The notes under the pieces: generated by a model
Told to the model about the DNA's origin: nothing
The model's input: only the letters and a program-made list of their open reading frames with translations
Databases searched by the model: none
Shown here: positions 1 through 5,312 of the stretch, one piece after another
How the letters are laid out: each line of letters starts with the position of its first letter
How positions within the stretch are numbered: the first letter of the stretch is position 1
NCBI GenBank assembly: GCA_900766645.1
Contig: CAAFWD010000040.1
Span: 1 to 5,483 of the forward strand
Reading direction: 5' to 3'
Length of the DNA: 5,483 nucleotides
Source of the DNA: an uncultured Cetobacterium sp.
Lineage (GTDB): Bacteria > Fusobacteriota > Fusobacteriia > Fusobacteriales > Fusobacteriaceae
Position numbers and translations under genes: made by a program

Positions 1-690
1 ATTATGATGTTTGGTCTTTTAGGTGCTGCTGCTGCTTTCGTTAAGACAGCTAGACCTGAAAACAAAGAAAAAATAAAATCTATTATGATAGCTGCTGGAT
101 TTGCAACATTTTTAACAGGAGTTACAGAGCCACTTGAGTTTGCATTTATGTTTGTTGCTCCAGGATTATACTTAATCCATGCAATATTAACTGGAATATC
201 AGTATTTATAGCTGCTTCTATGCATTGGATAGCTGGTTTTGGATTCTCAGCAGGATTTATAGATCTACTATTATCTACAAGAAACCCATTAGCTGTTCAA
301 TGGTACATGTTAATTCTTCAAGGAGTTGTCTTCTTTGTTCTTTACTACACAGTATTTGTGTTTGCTATAAATAAATTTAATTTAGCTACTCCAGGTAGAG
401 AAATTGAAGAAGCTTCAACTGAAGAAACTACTTCAAAAGCTAGTGCTAGTAACGAAGATCTTGCCAAAGCTCTATTACCATTATTAGGTGGAGCTGAAAA
501 CTTAACTGTTATTGACAACTGTATAACAAGATTAAGATTAGAAGTTAAAGATAGCTCTTTAGTTAAAGATGCTGAAATTAAAAAACTTGTAAGTGGAGTT
601 TTAAAGCCAGGAAAGAATTCTGTTCAAGTTATTGTTGGAACAAATGTTGAGTTTGTTGCTGAAGCTTTAAAGAAATTAGCTAATAAATAA
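1..690 (+). CDS. nagE: PTS sugar permease EIICB, N-acetylglucosamine/glucose family, C-terminal part (5' end outside window)
   Basis: This is the C-terminal 229 codons of a phosphotransferase-system permease that imports and phosphorylates a hexose, most likely N-acetylglucosamine, at the inner membrane. The frame is open from base 1, so the ATG at 4 is not the true start; most of the EIIC domain lies upstream. Visible parts, numbered from base 1, are the end of EIIC with the family motif T-E-P-L-E-F (residues 42-47), hydrophobic segments around 27-73 and 101-123, the N-L-A-T-P-G-R-E junction near 127-134, a polar linker rich in Glu, Ser and Thr (about 135-151), and an EIIB domain. EIIB carries the phosphorylated cysteine in D-N-C-I-T-R-L-R-L (Cys174, codon 520-522). 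G-F-G-F-S-A-G-F-I-D and the EIIB ending V-Q-V-I-V-G resemble E. coli NagE more than PtsG, from memory. Unlike E. coli NagE there is no fused EIIA; the protein stops after EIIB with tandem TAA codons (688-693), so a separate EIIA is needed. Sugar specificity is inferred. Confidence 0.85.
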   Translation: MMMFGLLGAAAAFVKTARPENKEKIKSIMIAAGFATFLTGVTEPLEFAFMFVAPGLYLIHAILTGISVFIAASMHWIAGFGFSAGFIDLLLSTRNPLAVQWYMLILQGVVFFVLYYTVFVFAINKFNLATPGREIEEASTEETTSKASASNEDLAKALLPLLGGAENLTVIDNCITRLRLEVKDSSLVKDAEIKKLVSGVLKPGKNSVQVIVGTNVEFVAEALKKLANK

Positions 691-691
691 T

Positions 692-723
692 AAAAAGGAT
701 CGCTTAAGCGATCCTTTTTTTTT
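692..723. terminator. Bidirectional intrinsic terminator between convergent genes
   Basis: The 18-base perfect palindrome GGATCGCTTAAGCGATCC (697-714) forms a 7-bp GC-containing stem with a TTAA loop. It is flanked by five A (692-696) and nine T (715-723), so the stem can extend to 12 bp and each strand has a U-run after the hairpin. It lies 1 base after the PTS stop codon and 6 bases from the stop of the convergent reductase gene, so it should end both transcripts. Confidence 0.93.
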
Positions 724-729
724 ACTTTT

Positions 730-2409
730 TTATTGATTATTTTTTATAAATTTTACTGCTTCTTCTCCAGCTATTCTTCCAAATATTACTGATGCACTGT
801 AAGCAGCACTACTATTTGTCACTTCTCCAGCTGCATAAAGTCCAGAAACAATTTCACCATTATTATTCAACACTTCTGTTTTTTCATTAGCTATAACGCC
901 ACCTCTTGTCATATGAACTGCTGATTCGACTTGTACACCGTAAAATGGTCCTTCTGTTTTAAATTCTCTTTTAAACGGCACTTCTCTAAATAAATCTTTT
1001 GTTTCTCCTCTTATAGCACTATTAAAACTGTCTCTAGTCACTACTAAATTTTCTTTAGAAATTCCTAATTTGTCTGCTAACTCCTCTAAAGTTTCTGCTT
1101 TTACATGATATCCCTTAGCAGTATGTTTTTGTAGACGATAGCTTGAATCATATAAATTTTGATCATATATATAGAAAGCTTTCTTCTCTGGCTGAGCTAA
1201 TATTAAGTTTGCAGCTTCTACTCTCTTGTCTTTTGATATTTTTTCACTCATAAATCTTTCACCATTAGAATTAACAAGCATAAACCCGTCTCCTCCTCCA
1301 GTTAAATCTCTAGTTGTTTTTATTATAAAAGGAAAAATATTTAATACATCCAAATTATCTAAAGCTATATTATTTTTTTCAAATACTGGAATAAAATCAC
1401 CTGTTGCTCCTATTTGATTTGAAGTTTGAAAATTCTCAGATCCAGGAGAATGTTTTTTTAATAACTCTTTATTTGCTGAAAATCCACCAGTTGCAACAAT
1501 AACTGATTTTGCGTTTATATCATAAAAGTTATTTTTATTTTGAACTTTTACCCCTTGAATCTCTCCATTTTCAACTATTAAATCTAATCCTTTAGTTCCT
1601 GTTCTTATGTCTATTCCTAAATCTTTAGCTCTTTTTTCCATTCCATCTTGTACTTCTTCACCAGCATAAGCATTCTTTTCTGCCATATGCCCTCTTTTTC
1701 CATAGTAGTGATTTAACTCCACTCCCATATCTCTTAACCAAGCATCTAATTTATATGCTCCTTCTGCTTGAACCATAGTTCTTGCTAATGTATCCATAGA
1801 ATTTTTATTGTTTTGAATTAAATCTTCTATTGAATCTTCAACTCCTGCATTTTTCTCAGCTTGTGAGTTAATAAGATCATAGAAATTCATATCATATTTC
1901 CCATTTCCACTTAATATATCTAACTTTTCTATAAGAATTATATTGTTAAGACCTGATTCTTTTGCAGAAATAGCTGCCGCTAAACCTGCAGGTCCTCCTC
2001 CAACTATAACTAAATCAGTTTTTATAGGCTCTAAATATACCACTGGTTGCTCTGGTCCTTTAGTTTTTATTGTTATTCTTCCAAAATCTTTTCCTGATTC
2101 TTTTAAAGCTCCTGCTACAGCTCTTTTTATTCCAAGAGATGTATATGTTGCACCAGATACACTATCAACTATTGGTGATTGTGCTTTTAGCATTCTCTCT
2201 TTTAATATTGGAAAACTTCTCGATATTATATGAGATGTTTCATTATCTGAAACTAGCTTTATATCTTTTATTTCATCCCCCTTAACAACTACATCAACCT
2301 TAATCTCTCCTGAGAATCCTGGTCCCTTTCCAATAAATGATTTCTCTTTACATCCTATAAACAATAGTGATGCTAATAATAGTAAACTTGTTTTTGTAAT
2401 CCTTTTCAT
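730..2409 (-). CDS. Lipoprotein FMN/FAD flavoprotein reductase, fumarate-reductase-like, with divergent active site
   Basis: This 559-residue protein is probably a membrane-anchored extracytoplasmic reductase that passes electrons from a covalent FMN to an FAD-bound active site. Residues 1-20 are a lipoprotein signal peptide: Lys/Arg start, Leu-rich core and L-F-I-G-Cys20 (Phe at -3 is slightly atypical). Residues about 33-108 are an FMN-binding domain with the ApbE flavinylation motif D-S-V-S-G-A-T (82-88), Thr88 being the expected FMN site. Residues about 132-555 are a FAD_binding_2 domain with the dinucleotide fold V-G-G-G-P-A-G (136-142), Glu161 ending the second strand, and G-L-Y-A-A-G-E-V-T (523-531) near the FAD. 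Cys20 is the only cysteine, so there is no haem domain as in Shewanella flavocytochrome c. By eye, the key fumarate reductase residues are mostly changed (see findings), so the electron acceptor is unknown; relatives reduce fumarate, urocanate, acrylates and similar compounds. The start is supported by GGGGAGAG at 2414-2421. No apbE or electron-donor gene is adjacent, and the gene appears monocistronic. Confidence 0.88.
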   Translation of the reverse strand: MKRITKTSLLLLASLLFIGCKEKSFIGKGPGFSGEIKVDVVVKGDEIKDIKLVSDNETSHIISRSFPILKERMLKAQSPIVDSVSGATYTSLGIKRAVAGALKESGKDFGRITIKTKGPEQPVVYLEPIKTDLVIVGGGPAGLAAAISAKESGLNNIILIEKLDILSGNGKYDMNFYDLINSQAEKNAGVEDSIEDLIQNNKNSMDTLARTMVQAEGAYKLDAWLRDMGVELNHYYGKRGHMAEKNAYAGEEVQDGMEKRAKDLGIDIRTGTKGLDLIVENGEIQGVKVQNKNNFYDINAKSVIVATGGFSANKELLKKHSPGSENFQTSNQIGATGDFIPVFEKNNIALDNLDVLNIFPFIIKTTRDLTGGGDGFMLVNSNGERFMSEKISKDKRVEAANLILAQPEKKAFYIYDQNLYDSSYRLQKHTAKGYHVKAETLEELADKLGISKENLVVTRDSFNSAIRGETKDLFREVPFKREFKTEGPFYGVQVESAVHMTRGGVIANEKTEVLNNNGEIVSGLYAAGEVTNSSAAYSASVIFGRIAGEEAVKFIKNNQ

Positions 2410-2439
2410 CTTTCTCTCCCCGTAAGTTTTGTACTAATT

Positions 2440-2468
2440 ATCATACCATAAGTTCAGTAATAATGCAA
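2440..2468 (-). promoter_or_regulatory. Predicted promoter of the lipoprotein flavoprotein gene
   Basis: Read on the minus strand there is an extended -10, TGGTATGAT (hexamer at 2440-2445, TG at 2447-2448). A weak -35, TTGCAT, lies at 2463-2468 and gives an exact 17-base spacer. Transcription would start near 2433, leaving a leader of about 23 bases that contains the ribosome site. It sits just downstream of the terminator of the DUF1456 gene, consistent with separate transcription. Confidence 0.5.
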
Positions 2469-2505
2469 ATAGATTAATAAAAATACTAATGATCAGTTTT
2501 GAAAT

Positions 2506-2537
2506 AAAAAAAGAGTATAAATTAATCATACTCTTTT
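2506..2537 (-). terminator. Intrinsic terminator of the DUF1456 gene
   Basis: AAAAGAGTAT (2509-2518) and ATACTCTTTT (2528-2537) form a perfect 10-bp stem with a 9-base loop. On the minus strand the hairpin runs into a stretch of seven U (2512-2506), starting 17 bases after the DUF1456 stop codon. The stem is AT-rich, so termination may be only moderate. Confidence 0.8.
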
Positions 2538-2553
2538 ACTTTTTAAATTATTC

Positions 2554-3042
2554 TTACTTATCTCCTCTGAATAGCTCAGTGATCCCTTTAATAAATACTC
2601 TTACATATTTATCTCCAGCTTCTCTATAGTTCTTATGATCTGGTCTTCTGAATATAGCGCTTAACTCAGATTCAGACATATTTACTCCACCAGTTTTGAA
2701 AGCATCTAACATATCTTCACTTCTAAATGCTAAAGCTATCTTTAACTTTCTTAAAATGTGATTATTTATATTTTTAGAGCTATTAGAAATCTCTTCAGCA
2801 GGTTTAGCTTGTCCATTTCCTGGTTTTTGTGGTCCTCTTTTATAAGTTATTAATCCTGTTAAGAAAGCATCTAAAGTTTTGTTATTACAATTCTTGAACT
2901 GCTCCTCTTCTGGCTTACTTAATAATGCTGTTAACTCCTCTAAAGATAGAGTTAATCCACCTAATTTGAAAATCTGTATCATATTTTTATCGTTAATTCT
3001 TAAAGCATATCTAACTCTTCTAAGAACGTCATTATTTGTCAT
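2554..3042 (-). CDS. yehS: DUF1456 family protein (YehS-like), two tandem repeats
   Basis: This is a 162-residue soluble protein matching the DUF1456/YehS family (E. coli YehS is about 156 residues), whose molecular function is not established. It is built from two copies of one unit, residues about 3-65 and 93-155, joined by a polar, Pro/Gly-containing linker (about 67-92). Each copy starts N-N-x-x-L-R, continues with a basic, Leu-rich helix (R-Y-A-L / K-I-A-L), then a G-G turn (28-29 and 118-119), an acidic-start helix and a [K/R]-P segment. The second copy holds the typical R-x-P-D-H-K-N-Y-R-E (132-141); E. coli YehS has nearly the same string at the same place, from memory. There is no signal peptide or membrane segment, so it is cytoplasmic. 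The start is set by a perfect AGGAGGAG (3048-3055) 5 bases upstream. It has its own promoter and terminator and no functional tie to its neighbours. The family call is firm; the role is unknown. Confidence 0.9.
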   Translation of the reverse strand: MTNNDVLRRVRYALRINDKNMIQIFKLGGLTLSLEELTALLSKPEEEQFKNCNNKTLDAFLTGLITYKRGPQKPGNGQAKPAEEISNSSKNINNHILRKLKIALAFRSEDMLDAFKTGGVNMSESELSAIFRRPDHKNYREAGDKYVRVFIKGITELFRGDK

Positions 3043-3074
3043 ATGGGCTCCTCCTAAATTTTATTTTACTCATA

Positions 3075-3083
3075 ATTATAACA
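3075..3083 (-). promoter_or_regulatory. Predicted extended -10 promoter of the DUF1456 gene
   Basis: On the minus strand TGTTATAAT gives a perfect -10 (TATAAT, 3075-3080) with the extended TG element (3082-3083). No convincing -35 is seen at 16-18 bases, as is common for extended -10 promoters. The predicted start near 3068 leaves a leader of about 25 bases before the ATG at 3042. It lies between the deoC terminator and the gene. Confidence 0.55.
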
Positions 3084-3129
3084 TATATTTTATTCTATTC
3101 CTATTTTTTCTTTACATTTTATAACATTA

Positions 3130-3170
3130 TAAATAAACAATAAGGAGTTCCTAAAATAGAACTCCTTATT
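3130..3170 (-). terminator. Intrinsic terminator of the pdp-deoC operon
   Basis: AATAAGGAGTTC (3139-3150) and GAACTCCTTATT (3159-3170) make a perfect 12-bp stem with an 8-base loop. On the minus strand it is followed by a U-rich but interrupted tail (GTTTATTTA, 3138-3130). It starts 17 bases after the deoC stop, and no further minus-strand gene of the operon follows before the DUF1456 promoter. Confidence 0.85.
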
Positions 3171-3187
3171 TTCTTATAATATTATGA

Positions 3188-3853
3188 TTAATATTTGTTA
3201 GGATCTGCAGTTCCTGTTGTTACAAGCTCTACTCCTGAACTAGTTCCTAATCTAGTCACACCTAAAGAGATATATTTTTCCGCAGTTTCTAAATCTCTAA
3301 CTCCTCCAGCTGCTTTAAGCTCAGCTTTATCTCCAACAATCTTTTTCATTAATTTTATATCTTCAAATGTAGCTCCACCTGTTCCAAACCCTGTTGAAGT
3401 TTTTACAAAATCTGCTTTTGCATCTAAACAAAGTTGTGTAGCTATTTTCTTTTCTTCATCTGTTAAATAACAGTTTTCTATAATTACTTTTAAGACGTTT
3501 GTTCCGATAGCCTCTTTTATTGCTGCTATTTCATTTCTTACATAATCAACTTCTCCTGCTTTTAACATTCCAATGTTAATAACCATATCAATCTCTGATG
3601 CTCCATGCTCTACACAAGTTTTAGCTTCAAATACTTTTGACTCAGTTGACATAGCTCCTAAAGGGAATCCTATTACAGCACAAACTTTTACATCTGATCC
3701 TTCTAACTCTTTTTTCGCTAATTTTACATATGAACCGTTAACACAAACAGCATAAAAATTATACTCTTTTGCTTCAGAGCAAAGTTTGATTATATCTTTT
3801 GGTTCTGTTACTGCTTTTAAAACTGTATGGTCTATATATTTACTTAAATTCAT
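3188..3853 (-). CDS. deoC: Deoxyribose-phosphate aldolase
   Basis: DeoC (EC 4.1.2.4) is a cytoplasmic class I aldolase that cleaves 2-deoxyribose-5-phosphate to glyceraldehyde-3-phosphate and acetaldehyde, the last step of deoxynucleoside catabolism. At 221 residues it has the usual length of the short bacterial DeoC type, a single TIM barrel. Visible family signatures are Y-I-D-H-T-x-L-K near the N-terminus (6-13), E-I-D-M-V-I-N with Asp89 as the proton-relay aspartate, V-K-T-S-T-G-F with Lys151 as the Schiff-base lysine, and K-A-A-G-G-V-R with Lys180 as the second active-site lysine. The C-terminal R-L-G-T-S-S-G (201-207) belongs to the phosphate pocket. All catalytic residues are intact. 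The start is fixed by AGGAGG at 3858-3863, 4 bases before the ATG. It is the second gene of an operon, 19 bases after the pdp stop codon. The pathway link is direct once a phosphopentomutase (not in this window) converts the 1-phosphate to the 5-phosphate. Confidence 0.97.
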   Translation of the reverse strand: MNLSKYIDHTVLKAVTEPKDIIKLCSEAKEYNFYAVCVNGSYVKLAKKELEGSDVKVCAVIGFPLGAMSTESKVFEAKTCVEHGASEIDMVINIGMLKAGEVDYVRNEIAAIKEAIGTNVLKVIIENCYLTDEEKKIATQLCLDAKADFVKTSTGFGTGGATFEDIKLMKKIVGDKAELKAAGGVRDLETAEKYISLGVTRLGTSSGVELVTTGTADPNKY

Positions 3854-3872
3854 TTTTCCTCCTAGTTATATA

Positions 3873-5186
3873 CTACAACCCTATATTTGAATGTATTTCT
3901 AAAATTACTTTATTTTTTTCAACTTCAGAATCTGAAATTGTATATGCAGTTTCTAAAAATCTTAGAGATGAATCTACATTTTTATCGTTATGTTGAACTA
4001 CTGCCAAAGTCTCTCCAGCCTCTACATAATCTCCTACTTTTTTAGTTAAAAGAATTCCAACAGAATGATCTATTATATCATCTTTTGTAGCTCTTCCTGC
4101 TCCCAATACCATAGCTGCTTTTCCAATTTCTTCAGCTTCTATTTTTGAAATCCAACCAGATTTACTTGCTTTAAATTCAACTTCACCTGAATATCTAGGG
4201 AATAATTCATAATTATCAACTAACTCAGGATTTCCACCAGCCGCTTCAATAAAGTCTTTTAAATGTTGAACTGCTTTACCACTTTCAATAACTTCAGCAA
4301 CTAATACTTTTCCCTCCTCTATCGTTTTTGCATCCCCTTTTATTTGAAGAGCAACTGCTACAATAGTTTCAACTAATTCTGTAAAATCTTTTGGTCCTCT
4401 TCCCTTTAAAGTTTCAATAGCTTCAATAATCTCATTAGAATTTCCAACTGCAAATCCTAAAGGTTGGTCCATATCTGTTAATAGTGTTACCACTTTTCTA
4501 TCGAAAGAATCCCCTATATCAAGCATTGTTTTTGCTAATTCTCTAGCAGTTTCTAAATTTTTCATAAAAGCTCCAGACCCTACTTTAACATCTAGAATAA
4601 TTCCATCTGCATATACAGCTAGTTTTTTACTCATAATAGAACTTGCTATTAAAGGTATACTCGAAACAGTCGCTGTAACGTCTCTTAAAGAGTATAGCTT
4701 TTTATCCAAAGGAACTATTGTATCTGAATATCCCATAATACCTGTTCCTACTTTATTTACCATATTAACTAGTTCATCTCTAGTTTCAGGGAATACAAAT
4801 CCTGGAATAGCTTCAAACTTATCTATTGTTCCTCCAGTATGTCCTAGTCCTCTTCCTGATAACTTAGCAGTTCCAATATCGAAAGCTGCAAATAATCCAG
4901 CTAGAGCTATCGTAGTCTTATCTCCTACTCCACCAGTTGAGTGTTTGTCTATTAAGAATTTTTTTACTCCTTCAAACTTAATTATCTCTCCACTATTCAT
5001 CATAAGGTCTGTAAAAGTTTTTAATTCATCCTTTGTCATACCATTAAAATAAACAGCCATTAAAAATGATGAAACTTGGTAATCAGGTACTCTATTTGCT
5101 AAGTACTCATTTAAGAAAAATCTCATTTCATCTTCTGATAATTCAATATTATCTCTTTTCTTTTGGATTATATCTACTGCTCTCAT
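3873..5186 (-). CDS. pdp: Pyrimidine-nucleoside phosphorylase
   Basis: Pdp (EC 2.4.2.2) cleaves uridine, thymidine and deoxyuridine with phosphate into the free base and (deoxy)ribose-1-phosphate in the cytoplasm. The 437-residue length is standard for the family. Domain order is an N-terminal helical domain (about 1-65), a glycosyltransferase-type phosphate/nucleoside-binding domain, and a C-terminal PYNP domain (about 345-420). Visible motifs are K-H-S-T-G-G-V-G-D-K (81-90) for phosphate, the family signature S-G-R-G-L-G-H-T-G-G-T-x-D (110-122), and base-binding Arg168, Ser183 and Lys187, which fall at the same numbers as in Geobacillus PyNP from memory. This favours the broad-specificity PyNP rather than strict thymidine phosphorylase (DeoA), though the two are hard to separate by eye. 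The start is supported by AGAGGTG (5191-5197) 4 bases upstream. It is the first gene of the operon with deoC, ends with TAG, and is divergent from a Crp/Fnr-type regulator. No confident promoter could be picked for it in the AT-rich upstream region. Confidence 0.96.
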   Translation of the reverse strand: MRAVDIIQKKRDNIELSEDEMRFFLNEYLANRVPDYQVSSFLMAVYFNGMTKDELKTFTDLMMNSGEIIKFEGVKKFLIDKHSTGGVGDKTTIALAGLFAAFDIGTAKLSGRGLGHTGGTIDKFEAIPGFVFPETRDELVNMVNKVGTGIMGYSDTIVPLDKKLYSLRDVTATVSSIPLIASSIMSKKLAVYADGIILDVKVGSGAFMKNLETARELAKTMLDIGDSFDRKVVTLLTDMDQPLGFAVGNSNEIIEAIETLKGRGPKDFTELVETIVAVALQIKGDAKTIEEGKVLVAEVIESGKAVQHLKDFIEAAGGNPELVDNYELFPRYSGEVEFKASKSGWISKIEAEEIGKAAMVLGAGRATKDDIIDHSVGILLTKKVGDYVEAGETLAVVQHNDKNVDSSLRFLETAYTISDSEVEKNKVILEIHSNIGL

Positions 5187-5199
5187 ATTTCACCTCTTT

Positions 5200-5227
5200 T
5201 ATTACTTTTAGTTTAAATAAAGTAATA
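5200..5227. repeat. Inverted repeat in the pdp leader (possible operator or leader hairpin)
   Basis: TATTACTTT (5200-5208) and AAAGTAATA (5219-5227) are perfect 9-base arms separated by 10 bases. The repeat ends 2 bases upstream of the pdp ribosome site (5191-5197). A further ATTACT occurs at 5264-5269. It could be an operator or a weak hairpin in the leader RNA. Because it is AT-only apart from one pair, chance is possible. Confidence 0.4.
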
Positions 5228-5270
5228 TTTTTCTAGCTTTTTAACTAATTTTATGATATATAAATTACTA

Positions 5271-5276
5271 TATAAT
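5271..5276 (+). promoter_or_regulatory. Predicted -10 element of the Crp/Fnr-type regulator gene
   Basis: A perfect TATAAT lies 36 bases upstream of the regulator's ATG. With usual spacing transcription would begin near 5283, inside the 16-bp palindrome. No good -35 is present at 16-18 bases upstream, so the promoter may be weak or activator-dependent, or the match may be chance in AT-rich DNA. Confidence 0.45.
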
Positions 5277-5279
5277 AGA

Positions 5280-5295
5280 TAGGACAATTGTCCTA
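5280..5295. promoter_or_regulatory. Perfect 16-bp palindrome, probable operator at the regulator's transcription start
   Basis: TAGGACAATTGTCCTA reads the same on both strands, with GC-containing half-sites (GGAC/GTCC) that stand out from the surrounding AT-only DNA. It begins 3 bases after the TATAAT and ends 5 bases before the ribosome site. A dimer bound here would block transcription initiation of the downstream regulator. It matches neither the classical CRP (TGTGA-N6-TCACA) nor FNR (TTGAT-N4-ATCAA) site. It is not a terminator, as there is no loop or U-run. Confidence 0.6.
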
Positions 5296-5312
5296 ATGCA
5301 AGGAGAAAATTT

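Noticed and set aside
4..6. ATG at position 4 as the start of the PTS gene
   Set aside because: The frame is open to base 1 and the visible protein begins in the middle of an EIIC domain, so the true start lies upstream of the window.
1226..1417. 63-codon plus-strand open frame inside the reductase gene
   Set aside because: It is antisense to a well-supported coding region, has no recognisable domain and no ribosome site; it arises from the composition of the opposite strand.
1943..2285. Two overlapping plus-strand open frames of 96 and 71 codons
   Set aside because: Both are antisense to the FMN and FAD-fold coding part of the reductase and match no known family; they are shadows.
2410..2553. 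Small gene or RNA in the 144-base gap between the reductase and DUF1456 genes
   Set aside because: The gap is fully explained by a terminator, a promoter and a ribosome site; no further open frame or structured RNA is seen.
2879..3124. 81-codon plus-strand open frame with a hydrophobic C-terminus crossing the start of the DUF1456 gene
   Set aside because: It overlaps the DUF1456 coding region and its promoter on the other strand, and its hydrophobic tail is just translated T-rich intergenic DNA.
3195..3996. Plus-strand open frames of 91, 60 and 65 codons opposite deoC and the end of pdp
   Set aside because: The minus-strand genes have intact catalytic motifs and ribosome sites; these frames have neither.
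5240..5290. Minus-strand promoter for pdp (for example TTGTCC followed by TATA-rich hexamers)
   Set aside because: Several AT-rich hexamers fit loosely but none has an acceptable -35/-10 pair at proper spacing, so I could not choose one.
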